Assembly: GCF_030994125.1 (NCBI RefSeq)
Contig: NZ_CP099917.1
Coordinates: forward strand, 2,779,501 to 2,843,500
From: Pseudoalteromonas xiamenensis
GTDB taxonomy: Bacteria; Pseudomonadota; Gammaproteobacteria; Enterobacterales; Alteromonadaceae
Direction of reading: 5' to 3'
DNA length: 64,000 bases
Part shown: positions 11,538 through 21,031 of the stretch, one piece after another
Numbering within the stretch: position 1 is the stretch's first letter
Layout: each line of letters begins with the position of its first letter
Translations under genes and position numbers: made by a program
The notes under the pieces: model-generated
The model's input: the letters and a program-made list of their open reading frames with translations, nothing else
Told to the model about the DNA's origin: nothing
Database searches by the model: none

Positions 11538-12977
11538 ATGGAATTATCACGTCTACATCACCTAACAGAAGCTAAAGTGCTGGTGGTCGGCGATGTCATG
11601 TTAGATCGCTATTGGCATGGTGACACTGGGCGCATTTCGCCAGAAGCACCAGTGCCAGTTGTAAAGGTCAGTAAAGTTGAAGACAAAGCCGGTGGAGCAG
11701 CGAATGTGGCAAAAAATATTGCACATTTGGATGGTCAAGTTGGTTTGCTCGGTCTTATTGGCCATGATACGGACGGTATCGCGCTTGAAAAGACCTTAGA
11801 ACAAGACCATATCGCTTCGCAGCTTGTTAAAGTTGAAGGGTATCCAACTATTGCCAAAATGCGTGTGATCTCGCGTCATCAGCAAGTTGTTCGACTAGAT
11901 ATGGAAGAAACGTTTACCCAAGCACACAGCGAGAGTTTGCTTGAACGTTTGAAAACGGTTGTTGACGAATACGACATCGTGTTGTTCTCGGATTACAACA
12001 AAGGTGCTCTGGCCTCAATTGAAGCGATGATTGACGTTGCGAAAGCTGCAGGCAAGTTTGTGCTTATCGATCCTAAGTCGCACGATTTGGCCCGTTATCG
12101 CGGCGCGAATATTGTCACACCTAACTTAAACGAATTTAAATTAGCGGGTGGCTTAGTGGACAGCGAAGAGTCGCTTACTCAGAGTGCTCGTGAGTTGATT
12201 AAATCCGCAGGCATTGAAGCCATGCTGTTGACGCGTTCAGAGCAAGGGATGTCGCTGATTACAGCGACAGAAAAATACGATTTTGCCGCTCAAGTGCTTG
12301 AAGTTAGTGACGTAACTGGTGCCGGTGACACGGTAATTGCGACACTTGCCGTGATGTTGGGGGCGGGTATGCCTGCAAAAGACGCCGTAGAAATGGCGAA
12401 CTTAGCCGCCGGTATTGCAGTTGGTAAACTGGGCGCAGCGACAGTATCACCAGAAGAGCTGAGCCGTAAATTAGGCCAGTATTTAAGAGCGACGGGCGAG
12501 CACTACCAAACCCCATTTGACGACGTGCTAAAACACATTGAATTTGCGAAACAAAATGGAGAGAAAATTGTATTCACTAATGGGTGTTTCGACATTCTCC
12601 ATGCAGGTCACGTACGTTATCTTGCCCAAGCCAAAGCTCGCGGAGACCGATTAGTCGTTGGTCTGAATAACGATGAATCGATTAAGCGTCTGAAAGGTGC
12701 GGATAGACCGATAAATCCTTTAAATGAGCGAGCCATGGTACTTTCGGCGCTGGCGTCAGTGGATTGGGTTATTCCATTTGGTAGCGTGGACGAAAACGAT
12801 ACGCCTGCGGCGCTGATTGAAAAAGTCAATCCTCATGTCCTAGTGAAGGGCGGAGATTACACGGTTGAACAAATTGCGGGCGCTGACTTTGTGTTAAGTC
12901 AAGGTGGCGAAGTCGAAGTTCTCGCATTTTTAGATGGTTGTTCAACATCGAACGTGATTAAGAAAATTAAAGCGTAA
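11538..12977 (+). CDS. hldE: Bifunctional heptose 7-phosphate kinase / heptose 1-phosphate adenylyltransferase
   Basis: Fused enzyme for two ADP-heptose steps. The N-terminal ribokinase domain (about residues 1-320) shows [20 protein letters not shown] and the catalytic [11 protein letters not shown]. The C-terminal cytidylyltransferase-type domain starts at about 340, with [17 protein letters not shown] near 345 carrying the nucleotide-binding HxGH. 479 aa, like E. coli HldE (477). GGAG lies 6 bases before the ATG. It is co-directional with gmhA; the remaining enzyme of the pathway seen here, gmhB, is 2 kb downstream. Confidence 0.96.
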   Translation: MELSRLHHLTEAKVLVVGDVMLDRYWHGDTGRISPEAPVPVVKVSKVEDKAGGAANVAKNIAHLDGQVGLLGLIGHDTDGIALEKTLEQDHIASQLVKVEGYPTIAKMRVISRHQQVVRLDMEETFTQAHSESLLERLKTVVDEYDIVLFSDYNKGALASIEAMIDVAKAAGKFVLIDPKSHDLARYRGANIVTPNLNEFKLAGGLVDSEESLTQSARELIKSAGIEAMLLTRSEQGMSLITATEKYDFAAQVLEVSDVTGAGDTVIATLAVMLGAGMPAKDAVEMANLAAGIAVGKLGAATVSPEELSRKLGQYLRATGEHYQTPFDDVLKHIEFAKQNGEKIVFTNGCFDILHAGHVRYLAQAKARGDRLVVGLNNDESIKRLKGADRPINPLNERAMVLSALASVDWVIPFGSVDENDTPAALIEKVNPHVLVKGGDYTVEQIAGADFVLSQGGEVEVLAFLDGCSTSNVIKKIKA

Positions 12978-12998
12978 AGCGATTTTAAATCTCACTCT

Positions 12999-13023
12999 AA
13001 AAAGCCGTCACACGACGGCTTTT
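12999..13023. terminator. Bidirectional terminator between hldE and kdkA
   Basis: AAAAGCCGTC / GACGGCTTTT stem with a short ACAC loop, A-run on one side and T-run on the other. It serves both convergent genes, and the kdkA stop codon lies within it. Confidence 0.85.
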
Positions 13024-13736
13024 CTCATCGCGTTTTCATAGTATTGTTCCAGTGTCTGCCAATTTTTTTCACTGAAATAAAACGTCTCTTGTCTATGTGC
13101 TTCTTTGTAAAACGATCGTTTTAATCGCGCCATGTTTTCTTTTTGCCATTGAAGAGCGGGTGTTCTGAGTTCGCCTCGGTCAAAATCGATGAGATAAATA
13201 CGGTTATTGGTCGAAAACAAGATATTGTTGATGTTGAGATCAGCATGATATACACCAGCTTTGTGGAATTTAGCAATTGTTGTAGCGATAGCTTCCCATG
13301 AGCTATCACTCATGCGCTGTTTTTGCATGCGCTCACACAACGATTCCGCATTCGCGATTGCTTGAGTCAAAATATCGCCGCGATAAATTAGGCCAGAACG
13401 TTTTACGTGTGCCGCGATAGGTTTTGGTACGGTTAATCCTTGTGAATGTAACGCACATAGCAGCGCAAACTCTTGATAAATTCTTGTTTTTTTTAAGCCC
13501 AAAAACAAATATTGATCACTCAATATTTTACCAATCAAGCCACCACGCCAGTAGTGTCGGAGTACTGCGATGGTTGAATGAGGTAATTTCACAAAATACG
13601 CGGTAGCACGGCCTTTCTTTTCATTAACGATGGCATTTTGTTCTCGCCAATAGTTTGGATCAAATGACTCCGAGTTCAACGCAGAATAATCATCGGCATG
13701 AATGAAATAGGTATTGCCTTGCTGTTTAACGTTCAT
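13008..13736 (-). CDS. kdkA: 3-deoxy-D-manno-octulosonic acid (Kdo) kinase
   Basis: Small protein-kinase-like fold enzyme that phosphorylates Kdo on lipid A precursors using ATP. The catalytic loop HADLNINNIL and the metal motif LIDFDRGE are visible in the second half, RGGLIGKI and VPKPIAA in the first. The ATG at 13736 (MNVKQQGNTYFI) lines up with the Haemophilus KdkA N-terminus as I remember it and gives 242 aa. A TTG three codons earlier is possible. It faces hldE across a shared terminator and is divergent from the heptosyltransferase gene. Its presence fits an inner core with a single phosphorylated Kdo (inference from Haemophilus and Vibrio). Confidence 0.88.
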   Translation of the reverse strand: MNVKQQGNTYFIHADDYSALNSESFDPNYWREQNAIVNEKKGRATAYFVKLPHSTIAVLRHYWRGGLIGKILSDQYLFLGLKKTRIYQEFALLCALHSQGLTVPKPIAAHVKRSGLIYRGDILTQAIANAESLCERMQKQRMSDSSWEAIATTIAKFHKAGVYHADLNINNILFSTNNRIYLIDFDRGELRTPALQWQKENMARLKRSFYKEAHRQETFYFSEKNWQTLEQYYENAMRKAVV

Positions 13737-13855
13737 GTATCGCAATTTTTAACTTCAAAACGTTAGTGTATCGTGTTTTTTCGTCGTCTGAAACTTGCAA
13801 AGCAAGCTGATTAATTTAAGATCACCGCTCAGTTTTATTGCGTATAGAGTTTGTT

Positions 13856-14899
13856 GTGAGTCAAGCCTTCCAGTCCATCTGTATTCTTCGCCTTTCAGCC
13901 ATTGGAGACGTCTGTCATGCCGTCGCCGCGGTTCAAGCTATCCAGCGCGCTCATCCTAAGGCGTCTATTACATGGGTGATTGGTAAAATAGAAGCCATGA
14001 TGCTCAAAGATTTACCGGGTGTTGAACTGGTCGTTTTTGATAAAAAACTCGGTAAGCAGGCTTATTTACAGTTAAAACAAACTTTTAAAGGCCGCCAGTT
14101 TGATGTGTTGTTACACATGCAAGTTGCTTTTCGTGCTAATTTGGCGGCGCGTTGTATCCCTGCAAAGCAAAAAATTGGCTTTGATAGAGGGCGCTCAAAG
14201 GAACTTCATAGTTTGTTTATTAACAAACGTATAGCACCTCAATCTGAACCTCATGTATTGGAGGGGTTTGCGGAGTTTGCTCGAACAATAGGAGCTAGTT
14301 TTGCCGCGCCTACTTGGGAAATGCCCGTAACGCAACAAGACAAAGACGTGGCTTCACAGTTACTCGATGGATTAACCCGCATTTTGGTGATTGCACCAGC
14401 TGCGAGTAAGGCGGAGCGCAATTGGTTACCAGAGCGCTATGCGGCGCTTGCTGACTATGCCCATAAAAATGGTTTCTCCGTTGTATTGAGTGGTGGCCCG
14501 ACAGAACTTGAACGCACGCTTGGAGCGCAAATATTGGCTAAGAGCAGTGCGCCAATTGTTGATTTGATTGGTAAAACAACCTTAAAGCAACTGTTGTGCG
14601 TGCTAGAACAAGCAAGTTTGGTTGTTGCACCAGACACGGGACCCGCTCACATGGCTGTGACGATGGGGACTCCTGTGATAGGGCTATATGCTCATTCTAA
14701 TCCAAAACGAACGGGTCCATATCTCTACCAAGATTACGTGGTTGAGGTGTATCACGCCAACGTAAAACAACAAAAAGGCAAAGATGCAGATCAGCTACCT
14801 TGGGGTACACGTGTAAAAGGACATGATTTAATGGCGCAAATTAAGACCGAAACCGTGCTTTCCATGTTTGACCACGTTGTTGAGAAAGAGAACTTGTAA
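13856..14899 (+). CDS. LPS heptosyltransferase, glycosyltransferase family 9
   Basis: GT9 enzyme of the WaaC/WaaF type, transferring L,D-heptose from ADP-heptose to the LPS inner core. Visible motifs are ILRLSAIGDVCHAV at the N-terminus, the nucleotide-sugar region IAPAASKAERNWLPE, and VVAPDTGPAHMAVTMGTPVIGLY near residues 255-285. GTG 13856 is preferred: an AGAG lies about 6 bases upstream and the protein then starts just before the first beta strand (about 347 aa). TTG 13838 adds six residues without a ribosome site. Its stop overlaps the gmhB start (TAATG). Assignment to heptosyltransferase I, II or another position cannot be made by eye. Confidence 0.85.
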   Translation: MSQAFQSICILRLSAIGDVCHAVAAVQAIQRAHPKASITWVIGKIEAMMLKDLPGVELVVFDKKLGKQAYLQLKQTFKGRQFDVLLHMQVAFRANLAARCIPAKQKIGFDRGRSKELHSLFINKRIAPQSEPHVLEGFAEFARTIGASFAAPTWEMPVTQQDKDVASQLLDGLTRILVIAPAASKAERNWLPERYAALADYAHKNGFSVVLSGGPTELERTLGAQILAKSSAPIVDLIGKTTLKQLLCVLEQASLVVAPDTGPAHMAVTMGTPVIGLYAHSNPKRTGPYLYQDYVVEVYHANVKQQKGKDADQLPWGTRVKGHDLMAQIKTETVLSMFDHVVEKENL

Positions 14900-15450
14900 T
14901 GCAAAAAGCGATTTTTTTAGACCGTGACGGTGTCGTGAATGTAGATCACGCCTACGTTCATAAAGCGGACGATTTTCAGTTCATCGAAGGGGTGTTTGAA
15001 GCCTGTAAACTGTTCCAAAAAAAGGGTTACGCGCTCGTTATTGTAACTAATCAATCCGGTATTGGACGAGGCTATTACAGCGAAGCTCAGTTTCATGAAC
15101 TAACAAACTGGATGTGTGATGAGTTTCAGCGCCATGGCGTTGAAATTACCGGCGTGTATTTTTGCCCCCATCACCCTAAAAATGCTCAGGGCGAGTACCT
15201 ACGTGAGTGTGATTGTCGTAAGCCTTATCCAGGGATGTTGCTGCAAGCCGCGAACGAACATACCTTAGATTTAGCCAATAGCGTTATGGTCGGTGACAAA
15301 TCATCTGATATGGAAGCTGCTCACGCAGCAGGCATACCTAGCCGAATATTAGTGCGGTCTGGTCACAAAATTAGTGAGTCGTGTCAAGCATTGGCGACTT
15401 ATGTTGTTGATAGCCTTGCGGAAGTACCAACAACGCTTGGTTTGAAGTAA
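14899..15450 (+). CDS. gmhB: D-glycero-beta-D-manno-heptose 1,7-bisphosphate 7-phosphatase
   Basis: HAD-superfamily phosphatase removing the 7-phosphate during ADP-heptose synthesis. The nucleophile and acid/base aspartates are D8 and D10 in FLDRDGVV, TNQSGIGRG is motif II, and GDKSSDMEAA carries the motif IV aspartates. A zinc site is visible as C89/H91 and C104/C106. 183 aa is normal. It is translationally coupled to the preceding heptosyltransferase, so transfer and precursor synthesis are co-expressed. With gmhA and hldE, all ADP-heptose steps except the final epimerase (hldD) are in this block. Confidence 0.93.
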   Translation: MQKAIFLDRDGVVNVDHAYVHKADDFQFIEGVFEACKLFQKKGYALVIVTNQSGIGRGYYSEAQFHELTNWMCDEFQRHGVEITGVYFCPHHPKNAQGEYLRECDCRKPYPGMLLQAANEHTLDLANSVMVGDKSSDMEAAHAAGIPSRILVRSGHKISESCQALATYVVDSLAEVPTTLGLK

Positions 15451-15520
15451 TCAATACCATTGAGATTTTATGCTGCACCCGTGCATTAGCAGCATTTACC
15501 TTTTACAATAGCCATAATTT

Positions 15521-15546
15521 CTAATCTTGTATAATGACAAGATTAG
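15521..15546. promoter_or_regulatory. Perfect inverted repeat around the kbl -10 element
   Basis: Two 10-base arms (CTAATCTTGT and ACAAGATTAG) flank a 6-base centre. The centre plus the last base of the left arm forms TATAAT at 15530-15535. It sits about 25 bases before the kbl start, where a repressor or autoregulator operator would block RNA polymerase. No -35 matches well at normal spacing (TTTACA at 15502 is 22 bases away). Confidence 0.55.
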
Positions 15547-15570
15547 CCGTGCAAAATATGGAGAGAACAC

Positions 15571-16767
15571 ATGCGAGCAGCGGCATTTTATAGCCAAATT
15601 CAGCAGCAACTTGAAGAAGTGAAAGCGGAAGGTCTGTACAAAAACGAGCGTATTATTACGTCTTCACAACAGGCAGAAATCGAAGTATCCACGGGCGAAA
15701 AAGTAATTAACTTTTGTGCCAACAACTACCTAGGTCTTGCTAATAATCCTGAGCTTATTGCAGCTGCTCAACAAGGGCTCAACGATCATGGTTTTGGTGT
15801 AGCCTCAGTACGCTTTATCTGTGGCACGCAAGATATCCACAAAACACTTGAATCAAAAATCAGCCATTTTTTACAAACTGAAGACACCATTCTGTATTCT
15901 TCTTGTTTTGATGCCAACGCTGGTTTATTCGAAACGATATTAGGTCCTGATGACGCTATTATCAGTGATGCGTTAAACCACGCTTCAATCATCGATGGTG
16001 TCCGTCTTTGTAAAGCAAAACGCTTCCGTTATTCAAATAATGATATGGCTGACCTAGAGCAACAACTTATTGCAGCAAATGAAGCGGGTGCTAAAGTGAA
16101 ACTGATCGCGACGGACGGTGTTTTCTCTATGGATGGCGTGATTTGTAACTTGCAAGCAGTTTGTGACCTTGCAGACAAATACGATGCATTAGTGATGGTA
16201 GATGATTCACACGCGGTTGGCTTTGTAGGTGAAAATGGTCGTGGTACACCGGAATATTGCGACGTTTTGGGTCGTGTAGACATTATCACTGGTACGTTAG
16301 GTAAAGCGCTCGGTGGTGCATCGGGTGGTTATACATCAGGCCGTAAAGAAATTGTTGAATGGTTACGTCAGCGCTCACGTCCATATTTATTCTCTAACTC
16401 ACTTGCTCCATCGATTGTAACAGCATCGATTAAAGTCATCGATATGATGGAACAGGGTAAGGCACTTCGCGATACTCTTTGGGATAACGCAGCGTATTTC
16501 CGTACCAAGATGGAAGCAGCTGGCTTTACTTGCGCAGGTAAAGATCACGCAATCATCCCAGTTATGCTGGGCGATGCAAAAATTGCCGCGAACATGGCTG
16601 AAAAGTTGCTGGCGGAAGGCATCTATGTAACAGGTTTCTCATTCCCTGTCGTACCGAAGGGTCAAGCTCGTATTCGTACACAAATTTCTGCGGCTCATAC
16701 CAAAGCGCAACTGGATAAAGCGATTGAAGCATTCACGCGTATTGGTAAAGAGTTAGGCGTTATCTAA
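15571..16767 (+). CDS. kbl: Glycine C-acetyltransferase (2-amino-3-ketobutyrate CoA ligase)
   Basis: PLP enzyme cleaving 2-amino-3-ketobutyrate with CoA to glycine and acetyl-CoA, the second step of threonine catabolism. 398 aa, like E. coli. The PLP lysine is in [15 protein letters not shown] near residue 245; DDSHAVGF binds the cofactor and [13 protein letters not shown] is near the N-terminus. GGAGAG precedes the ATG. It is followed by tdh 43 bases downstream, separated by a hairpin. The order kbl-tdh is the usual one for this operon. Confidence 0.96.
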   Translation: MRAAAFYSQIQQQLEEVKAEGLYKNERIITSSQQAEIEVSTGEKVINFCANNYLGLANNPELIAAAQQGLNDHGFGVASVRFICGTQDIHKTLESKISHFLQTEDTILYSSCFDANAGLFETILGPDDAIISDALNHASIIDGVRLCKAKRFRYSNNDMADLEQQLIAANEAGAKVKLIATDGVFSMDGVICNLQAVCDLADKYDALVMVDDSHAVGFVGENGRGTPEYCDVLGRVDIITGTLGKALGGASGGYTSGRKEIVEWLRQRSRPYLFSNSLAPSIVTASIKVIDMMEQGKALRDTLWDNAAYFRTKMEAAGFTCAGKDHAIIPVMLGDAKIAANMAEKLLAEGIYVTGFSFPVVPKGQARIRTQISAAHTKAQLDKAIEAFTRIGKELGVI

Positions 16768-16771
16768 ACTT

Positions 16772-16797
16772 AATGGTGGGCAATCCCACCATTTTTT
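16772..16797 (+). terminator. Intercistronic hairpin between kbl and tdh
   Basis: AATGGTGGG / CCCACCATT stem with a CAAT loop followed by TTTTT, 14 bases before the tdh ATG. It has full intrinsic-terminator form inside an operon, so it may attenuate tdh or stabilise the kbl mRNA end. Confidence 0.6.
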
Positions 16798-16810
16798 AAA
16801 GAGTAAAATC

Positions 16811-17836
16811 ATGAAAGCATTGTCTAAATTGAAAGCGGAACCAGGGATTTGGATGACCGATGCGCCTAAGCCGGAAGTGGGCCACAATGATCTATTAATC
16901 AAAATTCGTAAGACAGCGATTTGCGGTACGGACGTACATATTTACAAGTGGGATGATTGGGCGCAAAAGACGATTCCTACCCCGATGGTTGTCGGCCATG
17001 AATACGTTGGTGAAGTCGTGGATATGGGTCAAGAAGTTCGCGGTTTTAAAGTGGGGGACCGCGTATCTGGTGAAGGTCACATCACGTGTGGATATTGCCG
17101 CAACTGCCGTGCAGGTCGTGTGCATTTATGTCGCAATACAATTGGGGTTGGGGTAAATCGTGAAGGTTCATTCGCTGAATACCTTGTTATTCCAGCTTAT
17201 AACGCCTTTAAAATTCCAGACAACATTTCAGATGATTTAGCGTCTATTTTTGATCCATTTGGTAACGCAGTGCATACGGCGCTGTCTTTTGATTTAGTCG
17301 GTGAAGACGTGCTTATCACTGGTGCGGGTCCAATCGGTATTATGGCAGCGGCGGTGGCTAAGCATGTTGGTGCTCGTCATGTCGTCATCACGGATGTAAA
17401 TGAATACCGTTTAAGCCTTGCAAAGCAAATGGGCGCGACGCGCGCAGTCAATGTGGCGAAAGAGAACCTTAAAGACGTCATGAAAGACCTTGGCATGACT
17501 GAAGGGTTCGATATCGGTCTTGAAATGTCAGGCGTCCCAAGTGCATTCAATGCCATGCTTAACAGCATGAATCACGGTGGCAAAATCGCAATGTTGGGTA
17601 TTCCGCCGTCAGACATGGCAATTGATTGGAACCAAGTGATCTTTAAAGGTCTTGTCATTAAAGGTATTTACGGTCGTGAAATGTTTGAAACGTGGTATAA
17701 AATGGCAAGCTTGATCCAGTCTGGTTTAAATCTTGACCCGATTATCACACATCGTTTCCACATCGATGATTTCCAAGAAGGTTTCGACACGATGATTTCT
17801 GGTCAATCAGGTAAAGTCATCTTAAACTGGGACTAA
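16811..17836 (+). CDS. tdh: L-threonine 3-dehydrogenase
   Basis: Zinc-containing medium-chain dehydrogenase oxidising threonine to 2-amino-3-ketobutyrate with NAD. 341 aa, as in E. coli. Catalytic zinc ligands are in [14 protein letters not shown] and GHEYVGEV. The structural-zinc loop is [15 protein letters not shown], and the Rossmann motif is [18 protein letters not shown]. Its product is the Kbl substrate; the labile intermediate is usually channelled between the two enzymes. A terminator follows. Confidence 0.97.
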   Translation: MKALSKLKAEPGIWMTDAPKPEVGHNDLLIKIRKTAICGTDVHIYKWDDWAQKTIPTPMVVGHEYVGEVVDMGQEVRGFKVGDRVSGEGHITCGYCRNCRAGRVHLCRNTIGVGVNREGSFAEYLVIPAYNAFKIPDNISDDLASIFDPFGNAVHTALSFDLVGEDVLITGAGPIGIMAAAVAKHVGARHVVITDVNEYRLSLAKQMGATRAVNVAKENLKDVMKDLGMTEGFDIGLEMSGVPSAFNAMLNSMNHGGKIAMLGIPPSDMAIDWNQVIFKGLVIKGIYGREMFETWYKMASLIQSGLNLDPIITHRFHIDDFQEGFDTMISGQSGKVILNWD

Positions 17837-17846
17837 TCACGTTATT

Positions 17847-17870
17847 AAAGGTGGTGCAGACCACCTTTTC
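17847..17870 (+). terminator. tdh terminator
   Basis: AAAGGTGGT / ACCACCTTTT stem with a GCAG loop, just after the tdh stop. Confidence 0.75.
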
Positions 17871-17962
17871 ACTCCGTGTTACTGTGCTTTCAAAATTCCA
17901 TGAATTGGCGTTCTTACCATTCAGAGTTACGAAGCACAATCAATGAGTTAAATTGAGGATAT

Positions 17963-18280
17963 ATGTCTTTTAAACACATTTCTGTTGCTGAAGTGCGCAA
18001 TCGTTTAGATTCTGGCGAACTAGTCATCGCGGATATTCGTGATGCAGGCTCCTTTGCAAGCGGTCGTATCCCAGGTGCGGAGAACCTATCTAACGCAAAC
18101 CTTGCGCAGTTTATGCAGGATAAAGAGTTTGATGATGCGATTGTGGTTGTTTGCTACCACGGTATTAGCTCGCAAGGTGCAGCGAACTATCTGTCTGAGC
18201 AGGGATTTGAAAACGTGTTCAGTATGGATGGCGGATTTACACAATGGGCATCGGAGTGTGCTGATTGCGTGGAGCGTTAG
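17963..18280 (+). CDS. glpE: Thiosulfate sulfurtransferase (single-domain rhodanese)
   Basis: Cytosolic rhodanese that transfers sulfur from thiosulfate to cyanide or thioredoxin-like acceptors. 105 aa, close to the 108 of E. coli GlpE. The active-site loop is VVCYHGISSQG, with the persulfide Cys at 64; IADIRDAGSFASGRIPGA is the typical N-terminal block. GAGG lies 6 bases before the ATG. The rhomboid gene glpG overlaps its 3' end, the same pairing as in the E. coli glpEGR operon, though no glpR or glpD is present here. Confidence 0.92.
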   Translation: MSFKHISVAEVRNRLDSGELVIADIRDAGSFASGRIPGAENLSNANLAQFMQDKEFDDAIVVVCYHGISSQGAANYLSEQGFENVFSMDGGFTQWASECADCVER

Positions 18281-19101
18281 TTCGTCTAGGTGAATACAAC
18301 CGCCCTCGTTTACTACAAGGGGTGGTTGATTACCTCAAAACTCAACATATCGACGTCACGATCCGCGTGCTTGATAGCCAGACTGCTGAGCTTTGGGTGC
18401 AAGACACGCATTTAGAAAAAGCACTTCCGATTTGGCAGCAGTTTATTCGAGATCCACATGCTCAGCAGTTTCAAGACGCAGCGTGGGCACTTAACCAAAC
18501 TTCACCGCTCTTTTCTTACCCCAGCAGTTCACTCAATTTACTGTCTCGAGCTAAAGCGTTAGATCCGTTTGTTTTATTGACGGCTTTGGTATGTTTCGTG
18601 ATTTTTTTCAGCCTACATGTTTTCGCACCAGAACCTACATTTCATGCATTTCAATTTGAAAAAAGCAATGCATTCCATTGGTTTTCGCCTGTGTTTCTGC
18701 ATTTTGATGTTTTGCATCTCGTGTTTAATTTAATGTGGTGGATTTATTTGGGTGACAAAATTGCAAAGCAATTTAGCCCGTTAACCTTAATCACGCTTTT
18801 TGCCTGTAGTGCATTAGCCAGCAATTGGACACAATACCTGATAGTTGATGCAAATTTTGGTGGGATGAGTGGGGTGGTGTATGCGCTGTGTGGATTTTTG
18901 TGGTTGAACCATAGCCGTTATCCTCAAAGTCCAGTGGTACTTCCTAAGGCTATGATTGGGTTGATGTTAGTATGGATGCTCGTCGGGTTTGCAGACATAC
19001 TCTATGTTAGTATGGCCAATTGGGCACACTTATTTGGCCTTATCGTTGGCGGCATATTAGGCTGGAGTTGGGGAGAGCCTAGTGGTACAAGTACTTCGTA
19101 A
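18265..19101 (+). CDS. glpG: Rhomboid intramembrane serine protease
   Basis: Six-helix inner-membrane protease with a cytoplasmic N-terminal domain. The catalytic Ser202 is in GGMSGVVYALCGFLW and His255 in SMANWAHLFGLIVGG; HLVFNLMWW supplies the H151/N155 oxyanion residues. The only usable start is TTG 18265, because a stop codon directly precedes it in frame. GGAG lies 8 bases upstream, and the start is 16 bases inside glpE, so translation is probably coupled. 278 aa, matching E. coli GlpG (276). The 3' end overlaps the convergent FliL-like gene by 23 bases. Confidence 0.93.
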   Translation: MRGALVRLGEYNRPRLLQGVVDYLKTQHIDVTIRVLDSQTAELWVQDTHLEKALPIWQQFIRDPHAQQFQDAAWALNQTSPLFSYPSSSLNLLSRAKALDPFVLLTALVCFVIFFSLHVFAPEPTFHAFQFEKSNAFHWFSPVFLHFDVLHLVFNLMWWIYLGDKIAKQFSPLTLITLFACSALASNWTQYLIVDANFGGMSGVVYALCGFLWLNHSRYPQSPVVLPKAMIGLMLVWMLVGFADILYVSMANWAHLFGLIVGGILGWSWGEPSGTSTS

Positions 19102-19468
19102 ACAACACTTCTCGAATAATTTCATCACCCGTTTCTTCTTTGAGCAGCGCTTTTAATTTTTCCGCACAACGCTTGCGAATTTCTTCTCGTCCTGTGAGTG
19201 ACTTAATAGATTCTTCAGGTTCTTTACTTAAAATCTGTACAATTGCGTCGCGCAATAATGGGGTGTGGTGTTCGACAACAGGAATACTCGAAACATCTTT
19301 AAGCATCAGATCGACCGTTACACGCACATATCCAAGCTTTTTACTGTTTTGCCCAATGTAATTGGTGATGATGTCAGGTTCAAAACCAAAATAACCAACG
19401 TTTGAGTCCGCTTTTGCAGCTGGTATAAACAGCACCAATGAAAATAAAAGGGCTAGCAGATGCTTCAT
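19079..19468 (-). CDS. FliL-like secreted protein
   Basis: 129-aa protein resembling the C-terminal domain of the flagellar stator-associated protein FliL: the block LGYVRVTVDLMLKD, then the helix TPLLRDAIVQILSKEPEESIKSLTGREEIR and a C-terminal EVLFTKYLYH. True FliL has an N-terminal transmembrane anchor. This protein instead opens with a signal peptide, MKHLLALLFSLVLFIPAAKA, probably cleaved at about residue 20, so it would be periplasmic. No flagellar gene is in the window. It may interact with stators or do an unrelated job; similarity is moderate and judged by eye. Confidence 0.7.
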   Translation of the reverse strand: MKHLLALLFSLVLFIPAAKADSNVGYFGFEPDIITNYIGQNSKKLGYVRVTVDLMLKDVSSIPVVEHHTPLLRDAIVQILSKEPEESIKSLTGREEIRKRCAEKLKALLKEETGDEIIREVLFTKYLYH

Positions 19469-19532
19469 AATGACTTGATATTCCTACTAACTAGTACATT
19501 TCTGCAGTAAGTGTATACGCATTTAATCTTAA

Positions 19533-19546
19533 AAGACAGGTGTCTT
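19533..19546. repeat. Short palindrome upstream of the FliL-like gene
   Basis: AAGACA / TGTCTT arms around GG lie between the divergent FliL-like and ubiC genes. It could be an operator half-site pair; no protein can be named. Confidence 0.25.
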
Positions 19547-19625
19547 GTGATTTTCCGAGCAGGCTTTTGGATGGACTGTGAGGATGATATGATGCGCGAG
19601 TGTTTTACATTTCAAGTGAATTGAT

Positions 19626-20162
19626 TTGCTTTCTTTTCCAATCTCATTGCCTCGTAAGTGGTATTCAGGTTCCTTTGAAGCACCTGAACTCCGCATGATT
19701 TCTCGTTATCTTCGATCTTGGTTGCTCGAAGAGGGTTCTTTAACTGCGCGGTTGAAAACAACGTGTGAAGAATTTTTTGTTGAAGTGCTAAGTGAATCTT
19801 GTCAACCTGTACCTGATGAATTATCTCGTCTTGTCCATGACGATGAAATACAAATGTGGTGCCGAGAAGTGTTGCTTTGGTGTGATAACCAACCCGTTGT
19901 CTACGCTCAAAGTTGGATACCAGAATCTTTGCAAGCCATGACAAAACTAGGTACAACGCCACTCGGGGAGGTGTTATTTCAAACGCCAAAGTGGTCTAGA
20001 GGCGAAGTTGAAATAACGCTCATTGATGAACCGTTATATGAATTGTTAGATAAACTAAAGCTCAAACATGAGACTAAATGTGCTCGACGTAGTCTTTTTA
20101 CTCAAGGTGAGTTTAGTATGTTAGTGTGTGAAGCCTTTTTATTGGAACCAAAGATAACATGA
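19626..20162 (+). CDS. ubiC: Chorismate lyase
   Basis: Converts chorismate to 4-hydroxybenzoate and pyruvate, the entry step of ubiquinone synthesis. The landmarks are [14 protein letters not shown] near residue 31, [22 protein letters not shown] near 80 and [12 protein letters not shown] near 112. 178 aa from TTG 19626, the first possible start after an in-frame stop at 19617-19619. The next ATG (19695) would remove the PRKWYSG region that aligns with E. coli UbiC, so TTG is kept. It overlaps ubiA by 4 bases (ATGA), the usual ubiCA coupling. Confidence 0.9.
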   Translation: MLSFPISLPRKWYSGSFEAPELRMISRYLRSWLLEEGSLTARLKTTCEEFFVEVLSESCQPVPDELSRLVHDDEIQMWCREVLLWCDNQPVVYAQSWIPESLQAMTKLGTTPLGEVLFQTPKWSRGEVEITLIDEPLYELLDKLKLKHETKCARRSLFTQGEFSMLVCEAFLLEPKIT

Positions 20163-21031
20163 CCTTCTCATTAAAACGTTCGCACTGGCTTTATTATCAA
20201 CAGCTTATGCGTACCGATAAACCGATAGGTACTTTCCTACTGCTTTGGCCAACGATGTGGGCATTGTGGATCGCTAATGAAGGTTTTCCACCTTGGTTAT
20301 TATTGTTTGTGTTCACAGCCGGGGTTTTTGTTATGCGAAGTGCCGGTTGCGTTATTAATGATTACGCCGATAGACGTGTAGATGGAGCGGTAAAACGCAC
20401 ATCGCAACGACCACTCGCCAGTGGCAAAGTTACCGAGCGAGAAGCGTTGACCTTATTTGCGGTTCTTCTTTTATGCGCCTTTGTATTGGTGTTGTTTTTA
20501 AATTGGCAAACAATTGCATTGTCTTTTGGTGCGTTGGCATTGGCAACGCTTTACCCTTTCATGAAACGATTTACCCACTTACCTCAATTTGTTTTGGGGG
20601 CGGCTTTTAGTTTTGCTATACCAATGGTGTTTATGGCTTCAAACGAAAATACACCACTTTTGGCGTGGGCATTGTTTACAGCAAATTGTTTATGGACAGT
20701 CGCTTACGATACGATGTATGCAATGGTCGATAGAGATGATGATCTGCAAATCGGGGTTAAATCCACGGCGATTCTATTTGGCAAAGCCGACAGGCAAATT
20801 ATCTTTGTATTAAATGCCGTATTTGTTGCCATTTTGATTGGCGTCGGTCTGACGCTGAATTTCGGTATTAGCTATTGGGTGGCACTTAGTATTGCCACCG
20901 CATTATTGCTCTACCAACAAAAACTCATTCACCTAAGAGAAAGGGAAGCGTGTTTTAAAGCCTTTTTAAACAACCACTACGTGGGAATGTTTGTTTTTGT
21001 TGGTATCGTTTTGCAGTATGTAAGTATTTAG
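20159..21031 (+). CDS. ubiA: 4-hydroxybenzoate polyprenyltransferase
   Basis: Inner-membrane prenyltransferase attaching the polyprenyl tail to 4-hydroxybenzoate. 290 aa with about nine membrane helices. Both Asp-rich motifs for Mg-diphosphate binding are present: [10 protein letters not shown] near residue 70 and [13 protein letters not shown] near 190. It is coupled to ubiC by a 4-base overlap. The last codons (QYVSI) lie in an 11-base inverted repeat shared with the convergent LysR gene. Confidence 0.95.
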   Translation: MTFSLKRSHWLYYQQLMRTDKPIGTFLLLWPTMWALWIANEGFPPWLLLFVFTAGVFVMRSAGCVINDYADRRVDGAVKRTSQRPLASGKVTEREALTLFAVLLLCAFVLVLFLNWQTIALSFGALALATLYPFMKRFTHLPQFVLGAAFSFAIPMVFMASNENTPLLAWALFTANCLWTVAYDTMYAMVDRDDDLQIGVKSTAILFGKADRQIIFVLNAVFVAILIGVGLTLNFGISYWVALSIATALLLYQQKLIHLREREACFKAFLNNHYVGMFVFVGIVLQYVSI

